Below are positions 10,431 to 23,000 of a stretch of 64,000 nt of DNA, one piece after another. The stretch lies in assembly GCF_933775445.1 (NCBI RefSeq), contig NC_065873.1, positions 12,834,001 to 12,898,000 of the forward strand, in the 5' to 3' direction. Every line of letters starts with the position of its first letter. Within the stretch, counting starts at the first letter, position 1. Below the pieces are notes generated by a model. That model was not told where the DNA came from, did no database searches, and saw only the letters and a program-made list of their open reading frames with translations. A program made the position numbers and the translations under genes. Source of the stretch: Argentina anserina (taxonomy: Eukaryota > Streptophyta > Magnoliopsida > Rosales > Rosaceae).

Positions 10431-12172
10431 TGTGATGATCTTAATGATTATATGCCCTATAAGCTCTTTGTTACTTCTTATTTAGTGTTTTAGTTCATTA
10501 TGTTAGAATAATGTATTTAGGAAGAGCTTGATTCGAATACATGAGATTTGGTGTTGAAAATGTGCTAAGTGTTAGAACTCCTTGTTGAGATATGATTCTT
10601 TGTTCAATTAGGATTAATCATTTCATCTTTCTTCATTTCTAACTTACTTATTCTTTATAGGAAAGACCAATCCATGTTGGAGAAGGAATGATGTACTCCT
10701 AGTTGATCAAGGAGAGGAGAGATGACCTCACAGTTGATCAATGATAGAAGGGGACGGCAAGACCAAGTCCTAGATGGCTCAAGAGAAGATAACTAGAGAT
10801 CATCCAACCTTTCACCATCTTCTGCTCCAAAGCTTGAAGCCTAAGACGTTCATACACTTGAAGATCTCTAGTTAACTTGTCTTAAGCCTCGAAGGATAAT
10901 TCAAAGCGTAACTCTATGATTTTCTTGTTTAGATTTTGGTTTCTCTTGTTCTTGTTCTTGGATGTTTGTTGCTTAGGTTTTGTTTTAATGTTCGAATACT
11001 TCTTATGTATGATGAATAATTTTCAGAAACTTATATGATGATCTTGATTTTCTTTTTCAACGATGCATGATTATGCGGTGAGTTTATCTTGTTATAGCTT
11101 AATGATTCTCAATTCCGTGCTCAATGCTATGTGTGATTCAATGCACGAAGTTAGTTTTGCATATATAATTCGCCTAAGTGTTTGTTTAACGTGTTAAGGA
11201 GGTGACATACCTAATAGGTTGAGTAATCACTAAAGCGACAACCATATCTTATTTCTTAAGTAGGTGACATGCTTAATAGATTGATAAGTTGTAAGATTGA
11301 GAATGACTTGATAATTGTTATTTCGATGCACGAAGTAAGGAATTACATGTTCATGTTTTGGATTAGAAATGCGTGAAGTAATCTAATTTGATGTTAAGTT
11401 ATAATTTGTGAATTCTCATTGACCGCGAAGGCTCGACATTGTCATGTTAAGATTAAGATTTTGATATCATGTATAGCTTTTCTTTTGGTAATTGATTTGT
11501 GTGTGTATTTGATTTATCACATATATTATTTCGTTCTTATGAAAAATGTTTCCTACCTCGAGTGAAATCTGTATGGCATCAAGATCTTCATTCTTCTTCA
11601 CTACCTCTAAATAAAGTCATCAAACAATTCCATTTTGCTCAAATTCTTTGTTCTTCAACTATAAAACCACAGCAAAACACGGCTCTCATACCTAGTTTTA
11701 CCAAAGTGTGTCATTATTCTTCCACAAAACAGTCGTTATCTCAATAATGACATCCCTGCCCCTCAGATACAATCTTGGTGGACTAACTCACGCTACATGT
11801 TAGGTCCTACTTGCGCTTGAATTTTCTACGGCTTATTACATCCGTTTCCATAGGACCGAGGTTCTCAGCACATGTTTTCATTAGACAACAAGTGTTTTTG
11901 ACCTAGTGTGTGGCAGTTAGGGGACTTATATATTGAACATAGATTTCAACGCGATGAGTTGACCTAGTGTGTAGTCTTTCACGATGAAGTTGAGCACAAC
12001 AAGATGATGATACCAATCTTAGAGAGAAGAGAGGATAAGTTTTTTTTTCAAGTTGTCAAGGTGCTTGAGAAGAGTCATGATGGGTTAAGCTGTTTATGAA
12101 GGAAGTGGAGGAGCTTCAAGACCACATTTACTTGTGTCTTGTAACTATTAATAGAGCCAGACCTATGGCGAC
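10431..12172. other. Unclassified, probably repeat-derived intergenic DNA
   Basis: About 1.7 kb without a convincing gene. Short repeated motifs such as 'gtaggtgacat' and 'tgcacgaagt' recur around 11140-11360, which suggests old retroelement sequence. A 82-codon open frame at 11499-11747 has no recognisable domain. No paired LTR ends or TSD could be defined. Confidence 0.35.
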
Positions 12173-12180
12173 AAAGGCCA

Positions 12181-12961
12181 GGGCCTCATCATGGGCCAGG
12201 CCGGGCTAAGCCCTACCCTAAAATTTATAGCTTAGGGTAGGGTCGGGCCGAGTTTTGACTAAGTCAACAAAGAACAGGGACGTGCCGGGCTATGACTCCG
12301 ATTTTCAAACCCTTACCCGTCCTAAACACCCAATCCTTTAGGACTAAGAGGGCGAGTCAGCCGGCCCTCTGGAAAGGGTTAAAATAGGGCCAAAACGGGC
12401 CGAATATGGCCTTTTTTTTATTTAACAAAAAAATTTAATATGATTTTTACCTCATGATTTAGTTCATATAGGTTGAAACATGTAATACAAGACTTTTTAT
12501 TTATTTATATGTTTATATTTTGTATATATATAGACATTAAATTCAACTTTATACTTTTATAAATATATGTTTAATTGGTTATATTTATATATTAACTCTC
12601 TAAATCACTTAAAATCAATTATTGTTTCTCACAACAAAAAGATATAGAATAAATAAAGCATATAAAACCAATTACAAAAGATAATAAGATGTATTGTATA
12701 TAAAATATGAGAAATATATTTAAAAACTTAATTATTAAAAGGGCTGGATAAGACGAGCTTTTAGGCCGGGCCGGGTCGGATTTTTCCCTATATGGCTCAA
12801 TAGGGCCGGGCTAGAGGGTAGGGCCGGGTTTCATTTGCTCGACCCTTACCCTACCCTATTCGAAAGAGGTTCGGGCCGACCTGCCCTAATGGAGAGTCGT
12901 GCTGAGCTTCAGCCCTACCAGATATGACGGGCTAGGGCCCAAGGGCTATTTGATGAGGCCC
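12181..12961. mobile_element. hAT-like MITE with GC-rich GGGCC ends
   Basis: Ends are inverted copies of GGGCCTCATCA (left 12181-12191, right TGATGAGGCCC). Both subterminal zones are rich in GGCCGGGC motifs around an AT-rich core of ~300 bp. Flanking 8-mers aaaggcca and aaagggga match at 6 of 8 positions, consistent with an aged 8-bp hAT TSD. The ends resemble those of the larger element at 52968-56035. Confidence 0.6.
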
Positions 12962-13226
12962 AAAGGGGATGGCCACATCTTGTATGATAAACTAGCTTTG
13001 GATACGTACATTCATAACACCCATATAAATCGTTATACAAAATAAAAATAGAAATTATTGTACATTTAGTGATTTTAATACTTGAAATGCATCCGTATAA
13101 AAAAGTAAAATGTTCATATTGTCTTCTATATATATCAAGCCAATCAAAGCCTACATGAGTGTAATTTTAAGGTATCTCAAGCCTCTTTATTTCTAGTTTC
13201 ATAGACACATTTCTTTGTTAATCACA

Positions 13227-13486
13227 TCTCTACTACTATAAAGCGAGCACCCAAAAACTTCACCAAATTGTGAACTTCCAATCATACTCCTCTATAATTT
13301 TACCTCCAAATATAGACAGATGGACGATTATGTAAAAATACAAATATTTTCACTAATGTGTTTTTTTTTTCAAAACTATCCTTCATATAAAACAAAATTG
13401 CATAAAAAAATTTTCTTTCAAGAATACACTTAAAAAAAATCTGCAAACCCGTGCAAAACACGTGCATCACACCGGTATAAGGCTAG
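13227..13486. mobile_element. Small non-autonomous Helitron (copy 1)
   Basis: Starts TCTCTACTACTATAAAG after an A and ends ...GGCTAG before a T, as expected for Helitron insertion between A and T. A short palindrome (GTGCATCAC) precedes the CTAG end. The interior resembles the second copy 100 bp downstream ('caccaaattgtgaact', 'aatgtgttttt', 'ataaaacaaaattgcata'). No Rep/helicase. Confidence 0.7.
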
Positions 13487-13584
13487 TTACTATAAAGGCA
13501 TCACCCTTTAAAAATCACCAAATTATAAACTTCCCAATTTGCCCACATATTACTTACACTCACAAACAAACTATCAAGGGTATT
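13487..13584. mobile_element. Truncated Helitron 5' fragment
   Basis: Sequence beginning 'actataaaggcatcaccctt' repeats the 5' region of the flanking Helitrons ('caccaaattataaacttccc') but lacks a CTAG end, so it is a partial third copy. Confidence 0.5.
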
Positions 13585-13786
13585 TCTACTACTATAAATC
13601 CAGCACCTAAAAACTTCGCAAAATTGTGAACTACCAATTTTCCCAGTTTTTAATTTTATCCTTACACATAGACAAAAAGATTATTATGTAAATTATCAAT
13701 ATTTTACCAATGTGTTTTACCAAAATTATCATTCATAAAAAACATAATTACATAAAAACACGTGCATCGCACGGGCACCAAGCTAG
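13585..13786. mobile_element. Small non-autonomous Helitron (copy 2)
   Basis: Begins TCTACTACTATAAATCC. It ends with hairpin CGTGC-ATC-GCACG, then GGCACCAAGCTAG followed by T. The 5-bp hairpin stem near a CTAG terminus and the 5' TC are diagnostic Helitron features. At ~200 bp it is a non-coding derivative. Confidence 0.8.
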
Positions 13787-13787
13787 T

Positions 13788-14082
13788 TGATTTAGTTTGA
13801 TCACAAAATGAGATGTTAAATCTTAACTGATGAGTTGATTCTCTATTTTCCATCGCGGTAACTTTCTGTTTTCTAACGAGTCCAAAATTGAAAATTCCCC
13901 AAATTTTTAATTTTAATTTTTTACAAGTTTCTGTAAATTAGGCGGGTAAAGTCCAAATAACCCTCTTAAACCCTACAGAATACAATAAAAAGGTCACTGA
14001 GTGAGAGAGGCCAAACCTAACGAAACAGAAAAACCAAGGCCACCTTATTTCGGTGTTGGCGCCAAATTACTCCGGTGCCGCC
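13788..14082 (+). promoter_or_regulatory. Upstream region of the NOV-type gene
   Basis: About 295 bp between the last Helitron and the start codon. It includes aggcgggtaaa near 13939 and the perfect palindrome TTGGCGCCAA at 14056-14065, only ~17 bp before the ATG. No clear TATA box was picked out. The Helitrons mark how little room the promoter has. Confidence 0.4.
14056..14065. promoter_or_regulatory. TTGGCGCCAA palindrome (E2F-like)
   Basis: A 10-bp perfect palindrome containing the GGCGCC core of E2F-type sites, placed in the presumed 5' leader directly before the start codon of the NOV-type gene. A role is inferred only. Confidence 0.3.
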
Positions 14083-17000
14083 ATGTACGGCCGTCCTTCT
14101 CGCTCCTCCGGCGGCGCATGGGGCCACCCACCGCCGGTCACACAGCCTCTAAATCCTAATTTCTCTCTCCAAAACCCCAACACTCCCTACATCTATCCTC
14201 TAAACCCCGCCTTCACACCGCAACACCACCAAGCTTACCTTAACTTCTCCCCCAACAACCTCACGCCGCCTCAAAACCCTAGCTTCGCTCCCCAGCAGTT
14301 CTCCCATCCACCGTTCCGGCCGCCGCGGCCTCAGAACTCGAATGAGCTGCTTGAGAAAGTCGACCGCGCCGTGGCGAAGGCTCGGTCGGAGCTTATTGCC
14401 GCCAGCGAGAGCGTCTCGGCGTGGAAGGTGTCGCAGTCGGCGCTTCTGATGCTTCAGATTGATGGCTGGGGCTCTCTGGGGTTTCAGATGCAGCAGGTGC
14501 CTTCTCTACAGCGCCTCATGTTCACTGAAGGCAAGGTAATTTGGATAATCCAATTTCGAATTCCATGTTCATTATCATTGTGTTAATCTGTTTCTGTTAA
14601 TTCGGTCTGTGGTTGCAAGAATTTTTTTACTGTGGTGAAAAAAATCGTAATCGATATGCGAAGATAAGATAGAAACACTTTGATTGTAGCTAAAATCATT
14701 GTTGTGTGGAATGTACTGAAGTCATCACTTTGGTAGATACTGAAATGTGGTTTTTGTAATGTAAATACTAGTGCGAGTTTTCGACTTGAATGGGAGAGCT
14801 CAACTTTATGTGATGGGAAGCAAGTCAAGTACAGTGTTGGTTGTTTTCTGTATCCACCTATTTTTAGTTGCTTAGGGGGCCGTTGTCGTAATGGAAGCAA
14901 TGTTGAGGAGGATGCTATCTCATTTCTCTGTTTACTAGGCAATCAGGAAGAATAATGTGCCTAGTTAAATTTTCTATTTCTTTATATTAAATTGTGCCTC
15001 TGATTGCTTATTTTCTATTGGGATGTAGATAAATGCATATATCCAGTGTTTTGTTGCGGTTAGAAGAATTTCTTCACTATCTGATTTGGAAGTAGCAATC
15101 TGCAAGAATGAGGGCATCGAGAAGTTTGAAGAGCTAGGATTGGGGCCTTTGGTGCAACACCCACTCGTTTTGCATTATTACTCAGTGAAGTCTGATACTG
15201 AGGCAATTTATAAGATTACTAGCGATGAGATAATATCTTTACTCTCTGACTACATGGATACCTGCAAGAATAAAGAAATAAAGATTGAAGAATTTTTAGA
15301 TTTTATTGTAAAGAAGCGATCTGTTGCTAGCAAAGAAGAGCTTGGAATACGAATTCAGAGCTTCGGGTATGTCACAGTTTTTTGTTTCTACATTTGGGCA
15401 GGAAAAAAAAATTTAAAATATAAACTGGTCTGGAGATAGTGTTGCACCATATTTCTTTATAGATCCACATTAAAATATAGTAGTTAATATTTCTGTTGCA
15501 GTATAAAGGTAGTTTCCCTTACAAGCAGGAAGAAAGGGTACTAGTGTTGGTTCTCAAATAGGCAACTGTTTCAGTTATAATCAGTTTTTATTGGGCCAAG
15601 GTTACTTCACAATAAATAGTATTCAAGTAATTTAAACTGTTCTTTTCAGTACACGCACAACATATTATGCAATTTCACAATGCTGTATATTGAAGCAAAT
15701 ATTTTTGATCATAGGATGCATATTTCTGCTATCCGGGATGTAAAGAAAATTGAACAGTCTTTCAAGAACACATTCAAGAAGAATAACAAGCGTTACTTTT
15801 CATTGAAAAGGCAGCTAGATGAACGTTTCAGTGACATTTCTCAGCGTGTTGAATCATTTTCCTCCGTACAGAAGTTTTGTGGCAAGCATGTTAGGTTTGA
15901 TTCTTTAAAAGACTCAGATGCCGACAGTAGTGGTGATGATTTATCTGAAGACGATGATGAAGTTAATGACCATTCAACAAGTAATCCTGCTAAATTATCA
16001 TCAAAATCTGTTACAACCTCAGACCGAGCTGGCAGGTGTCCTTACCCTTCTGAATTAGAAGAGAAGAATCGGCTAGGATTGTACCAGAATTCACCAGCTA
16101 GCTGCTCCCAGAAGCACAGTGAGAGTAATAGGTCGTCTAAAAAGAAAAGAAACTGTGAAGATGTCAACAGTGCAATTTCAGTGCCCGCCAAATTGCGTAA
16201 GAGAGAAAAGGTAGGAAAGGATTCTCCTCGAACAGGCAATGGCCGGAAGACCAATGAGGTTAGAAATTTGGATGAAAATGATCTCTCAATCACGAATACC
16301 TGTTTGAAGACCTTCATTACAACTTGGAAGGAGGCATGTCGGGAGAGCACTGTGGCTGAGGTATGTTCATCCTGTTGTTACTTGTTAGACATGTACACCT
16401 GACCATAAGAGTGCATTTTACAGTGTTGTAAACACTTGCCAATACATTTATATCCATTAAACTATCAAACATATTTTTTGATTAACTATGGAAGAACATT
16501 TTATGCTGGAGAGCACTATATTGTTGTACTACATTCAAAGTACATCAATGTAGCACTTATTCATGGGACGTGCCATATAGATCACATGACAATGGTTGAG
16601 TACAATCAAACACATCTAACATTTTGACATACCATTACGCTATTTAGAATTTTTAATGAAATTTTGATTAATATAAAATTTGATATTGTATTTGACCATT
16701 TCTCTTAACTTTTTGAAGAAAATATTATGGTAGAAAGTTTCCTCATTCCTTGACTAGAAGTTCTGATATTTAGAGTGAAACTTAATTGCTTGTTTGTAAA
16801 AGATATATTAATGGGTTTATTGAAAGGCTACTGATAAGAGGGAAATCACAAATTCTTTTTGGGAAAAATACATACCTGTTGAAATTAGTTTACTGTTAAA
16901 CTTTATGGATGTGGTTTTATTTTTATATTTGTTTCTGAAAATAAACTGGTTCTTAGAAAGTAACTTCTGTTTCTTGTAGGTACTTGATAAGTTGCTGCAG

Positions 17001-20000
17001 CTTAATAACACAGACGCTCAGAAGAAAAAGGAAATCAAGTCGATGTTTTCTGTGGATCCATTAATTGGATTGTTAAATGTTGCTGTAAGCCATTGTGTTC
17101 CAATATCAGATTATTGCACAAGTAAAAGATTGTTGTTTTGTGGATAGTTACTATCTTATTCTTGTTTTTTTAGAACAGTAATTTTATTCAAGAAGTTGTT
17201 GAAGTGAATAACAAAATGGCTTATGTCATGCTTGCCTGTATTTTGCTGTAGAAAATTGTAGTGATCTACATACTTTCATTAAAATACCCCTATTATTCCT
17301 TCAGGGTTACTTTCAGCTGGACCTTTGTATCAACAAGTACCTTCATGTTTCCATCTAGGCTAAATAGTTCAAAGGAAAGGAACTTTAATGAAATTGATGA
17401 AAATTTGGTGACTTTTAGCATATATCCTTGATTAGTAATAGGTTCAAATGCTTGTTTAGCTATGCGGAAAGATTTTATATAATTTGTACTGTTTCTTAGC
17501 TATATTTTGCTTATACTTTGATTCACCATTTAGTATTTTGTTACTGTATCTCAGGTAACTTACATATTCTTATTGAAAGACAACTAGGTAGTTCACTAGG
17601 TCAATGATGGTTAATGGTTGATTTGTGAAATTCGTTTGATTAACTTCTGCAATAGTTGTCCTAATACACAGGTGCAATGCTTATTTACCGTGATGAAAAT
17701 ATATTTGGTCACTTAGCTGAAGTTGTTACTTTCATGTTGCAGGTCTCTTCTATCAAATCCGGATTGTGGGATAGCATGTATGATACATTCCAAATTGTTG
17801 GTCAGTTAACTGACAAAGTTCCAGATAATTCTCCCGAATATGTGAACATAGATGTTGAACCAAGTATTAAAGATGAGAAACGTGCCAAGGATGCACCAGT
17901 TATTCCTGAACAGGCTGTTGAGCCCAGGCAGAGTGAGTTATACAAGAGAGATATATTTGGCTTTCTGTTTCATTTTAACCATAATTTGAATTCATCAAAT
18001 ATAGCAAAGTCTTGTGTAAGTAAAGTTCCTGCATTGCACAAATTAGACCAATGAAAGGCATGCATAAGATCCATTTTGGAGTACCTTATATATATATATA
18101 TATATATAAACTGTTCCATGTCAAAACTTGCACTCAATGTGGAGCCTTTGTCCCTGACTTGCTACATATGCTCCCCATTTTGGAGTATGACATTCAAATC
18201 ACATGATAATTCTAACAAGACGTCCAAGGTATCTTCTTGCATTAGATTTAGTTGGTGAAAATAGTGTAGTTTCTCTTAACATTAGTGTTACACAGATTCC
18301 CCCACCACAACTTCCTAAATGTTCATTTCTGATATCTGAAGAGCACATTAACCTAAATAATGCTTCTCTGAACTAAATAATGCTTCGTAAGCTTAAAATA
18401 ATATCTGCTAAAGGGTGGTGCGGCATTGTCTCTGTTTCATATTTTTGTTCATCTCCTTTTTTGTTTTGATAAAATATCGTTATATTGTTTTTTCTCCTTT
18501 TGGTTTTTTTTGGTTATGCTTGGTATTATTATACTTTTTATTATATTTTCTACTGACACCCAATTAGATGGGAGTGTTGAATGTCACTGAAAGTATAACT
18601 TTGGATGGTATTTGAAATGTCAGTTGCTCTATCCCTATTTGGCATTGCTTAGTTTTTGGAAGCAAGACCCGTTGCTTGATCTAAATTATTCTCTTGTATT
18701 GCAAAACTTACCATCCTATACAATAGTTCCTGGCTTAGGATTGCCAGTATGGACAAGGAATACTATGTCTTCTATTTGAATATGCACATAGACCAGGGTT
18801 TAATCTAGAAATTTATGAATATTTGAACAGCTAATTAAGCATTTATGAATATTTGGTGTGATGATTTACTTCACGGGCGAGATCTCTGGTTCAAGTCCAG
18901 GATCAGTTTAGTGATTTGAAAAGCTGTACAATATGAACCCTATACGTAGAAATATAAATAATTGATTCTAGGTCCATTAAGGACATTATCTGTATTTTGA
19001 CTATTTGCCGGAGGTAAATTTTAGCTCAAAAAATATTTTTTAGCAATACCAGTTGTGTTCCTAAGTTTATTCACTTCTGGTATAGTTCAATGGCCGAAGG
19101 CCTAAATCGGATGTAGCCATGTCCCTTACCATTTCGAATAGTTACTATGATGGGTTTTTAAAAATAGATATTCGTAACCCCTACTCTCGTATGATTGGGA
19201 ACCCTTCTTATATCTGTTCTCTCAGTAGTGTCTGTGGACCTTATGCCTATTTGTAATAAATTTCACAGGTGCTTTTGTTGAGGACATAATCAAGAAAATT
19301 ACTATGTATTTTGAGCTTGATCGAGGTGTACATGGCAATGGTAGATCTCTCCAGGAGAAAATATGTAACTTCTTGACAAAGCTCTGCAGATGTGAACTAT
19401 GGTTGGTGGAAGAATTTTCTGTCAAGGAATTCAGATCTCTTGGTCATGGAGAATTTTTACGGTTCTTAGAAAATTATGCAGGGTTACTCCCATCAGAGCT
19501 GTGTAAGTTCCTGAATGATGATGGAATAGGGAAGTGCCCTTTGGAAGTTTGCATGCTTCAGCACCATTTGGTGATTTTACTATCTCAAGCTTTAAGTAGT
19601 TTATGGGAGGATGAAAATATCACAAAACAGGAAATTCTGTTGCTGCTTAGGAAGCAATTCCCATCAGTCAGCTTAAAAATTATTGAAAATGGTTCGGTAG
19701 AAGACTTTCTAAGCATTGTGGAGAAACATAAGAATGATGTGATTTCAAAATGTGTTCTATTCTCAATGGCATTAAATGGTACTAGCTATGGTATTGACTC
19801 ATCAGTACATTATGACTACGTCCTTTTGAAAGGCATGTCAGTGAGTTATGATAGTGGCCCGAAAGCAGAAACCCATGAATCTGTTACATCAAAGGATGCA
19901 ATTAAAGTCTTAGCTAGGGCACCAATGATGTCTGACTTAAACTCATGGTCACACTGGGACCTTTTATTTGCTCCTTCACTTGGTCCTCTTATACCATGGT

Positions 20001-23000
20001 TATTGAATGAAGTTAACACAGATGAATTGTTGTGTTTGGTGACCAAAGATGGAAAAGTTATTCGGTTAGACCAATCAGCTTCCGTAGATTCCTTTGTGGA
20101 AGCTGCCCTTCAAGGATCGTCTTTCCATACGGCACTAAACATGTTGTCACTATTTTCACTAGTTGGTGGGGAAAAACATGCCCCTGTGCCCCTTTTGAAA
20201 ATCCACATACAACATGCATTTGAGGTAATTTTGAAAAATTTTGTAGATAACATGGAAGTACATCCCAATAACAGCTCTCTTAACTTTGGGAAAGCATTGT
20301 CTGGACATAAAATGATTGGTGAAGTTGCTGCTGGTCAATCATCACACAGAGACTTGCACAAGACAGATATTGGAAAACCCATTATAGCAAGATTTTTTCT
20401 TGAATGTCTTGCGTATCTACCTGCAGAATTTCGTTGTTTTGCTGCTGATGTATTGCTTTCGGGAATGCAATCTGTTGTCAAACATGCTTCTTCAGCCATA
20501 TTGAGTGTGTGCAGCAAATTGGAGCAACGTATCATGCTTCATGAAGTTGGTTTGTCTCTTGGTATAGTTGAGTGGATCAATGATTACCACGCATTTCTTA
20601 CCAATGATACCACTCAGTTATTCATGTCTGGGACTTCATGTTCTAATGCTTTAGGATGTGAATTGGGGTTAGGTTCAAAGCCCTTGCAAGATGTTTCAGA
20701 GAAGTTTGTCATTTCTGGAGGGAGCTTGGTTGGATCTGTTAGGGAAGGTGTGCAAGAAGTTGGATGTACTGATGTCTCTCTGAAGATTGGTGGTATAGAA
20801 ATCTGCAATGACACAACTGGTAGTGGTCACACACAACATTCTGCCAAGATTAGTGAACATGAAGATGCATCCCAGGTGATCGAGTCAATCAGGAGAGATG
20901 AGTTTGGTCTTCATTCAAGCCAAACGACTTCTGAAAGTGTCATGTTGAAGAAGCATCATGCTCGCTTAGGGAGAGCTTTACATTGTCTTTCACAGGAATT
21001 GTATTCCCAGGATTCACACTTTCTTCTTGAGCTGGTAAGGCTGCTTGTTTATCTATTATTTTGGAATTTGAATTCTTTATAGTTGTTTGTGCAGTCATCT
21101 CCATTGTGAACGAAACCATAAGTTTGTTCTTTGTTTGTTTTCTGTTCTTTGTTTTATCTTAGGCTACAAATAAACTTAGCAATGTAATCCAATCTTTTCA
21201 TAAACACCTGCAGTATTATCAAACCAAAATTCCTACCTAGTTTTTTCAAAAAGGGTCAACATGATGCCTAGGTTCTGGCCTACAGTTGACCTTATCGCAA
21301 CAACTGATTTGCGTAACTGTACCACATCATCATCTATAGTATGTATTTATTGTTGTTTAGAGATCTTTCAATAGTCTAAATTCTAAAGTCTAGATTGTTG
21401 TCTCTACAAGATTCTGCAGGTGAAGATAAGCCTCTGACTTGTAAGCTTTGCATGCTTTATATTTGATTCCATCCATATGTATTCTTCTTTGTTGATCAGG
21501 TTCAAAATGCAGATGATAATACATATTCAACAAGTATAGAACCAACTTTAACGTTCATCCTTCAAGACTCCGGTATCATTGTTTTGAATAATGAGCAAGG
21601 CTTCTCTGCGGAGAACATTAGAGCACTTTGTGATGTTGGAAGTTCAACCAAGAAAGGATCTAATGCTGGCTATATTGGGCGGAAGGGCATCGGTTTCAAA
21701 TCTGTGTTTCGGGTAGGTCACTTAAATATCTCTGATTCTCTGATGGCATATTGTAAGTCTATATAATTTTCCCATCATTTTTCCCTTCTGGGAGTAAAAG
21801 ATTTATCAGTACCAAAACTTATATAGGATGGACAAGGAGATCACTGTATAATGGATAATGTATCCAAAACACAAAACTACAGTCCTAATTGGCAGAAAAG
21901 ACGAAAGGAAACACTCTATCCCAGCATGCTGTTGTAGGATGTATTTCCTGTGTTTGGATCTCCACTAATACATGTTAATTTTGTGATCCCCTTCCCCTCC
22001 AAAATAATAATAATAAGAATAATTTGTGTAACGTATCCGAAACACAAAAGCACATTTTGCTTCATGGTTCAAATATGGTTTTGGTCCCGAGATAAGAAAG
22101 CTGAAGGGATACAATGGGACAGAACGTGCCATGCACAGTATTTTGTTTGCTGTCATAGTCCATCAGCTTATCTGTTTTATGTTTTATTAATTGTATTATT
22201 TTTTTCTGATAACCGGCACTATATAGTAATTGATAAAAATGTTTATGGGGAAAAGGTCATTCAGATGTCAGTGTTATGTTTCTTAATCAGATTATTTATT
22301 GGGGGAGGTATCTTTTCCTGCATGTGGTGATATTCTTGTCGTGCTTCTATCCTATTCATTGGTAGTGGTGAGAATCTAGGGTGCAGATAGAATAGGTAAT
22401 ACATTAATTCTAAAAACGGAGAGATATTTGCATGGAACTTTTTATATAGGTTGAGGGGATCTGTAATCTGTTGTGCCAACTAAGAGAACCAATTTCCTGT
22501 TTGGAGTACACTGTTTAATGCATATGCATTTTGTGCAGGTCACAGATGCTCCTGAGATTCATTCCAATGGATTTCATATCAAGTTTGATATAAGTCAGGG
22601 TCAAATTGGTTTTCTTTTGCCAACAGTTGTACCTCCTTGCAACATTGACATCTTAAGTAGGCTGACTTCTAGTGACTGTGATCAACCAGAGAGTAATGTC
22701 TGGAACACATGTATTGTTCTTCCTTTCCGATCGAAGTTTTCAGATGGATCTGTCATGAAAAGCATTATAAATATGTTTTCAGATCTCCATCCATCTATAT
22801 TACTCTTCCTTCACCGCCTCCAGTGTATAAAGTTTAGAAACTTGCTCGATAATACACTTACAGTCATGAGAAAAGAAACTGTGGGAGATGGTATTGTAAA
22901 GGTTTCACATGGGAAAGAGAAAATGACATGGTTCCTTGTATCTCAGAAATTGCGAGCAGATTTTAGACGTAGCGATGTACAAACAACAGAAATCTCCATA

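Noticed and set aside
10431..12172. LTR retrotransposon
   Set aside because: No paired LTRs, primer-binding site, gag/pol motifs or TSD could be identified.
14053..14082. GTG start for the NOV gene
   Set aside because: Plant nuclear genes rarely use GTG; ATG 14083 sits in a strong GCCGCCATG context.
18878..18910. tRNA-like B box (ggttcaagtcc) in NOV intron 5
   Set aside because: No box A at a suitable distance and no cloverleaf; probably chance or an old SINE scrap.
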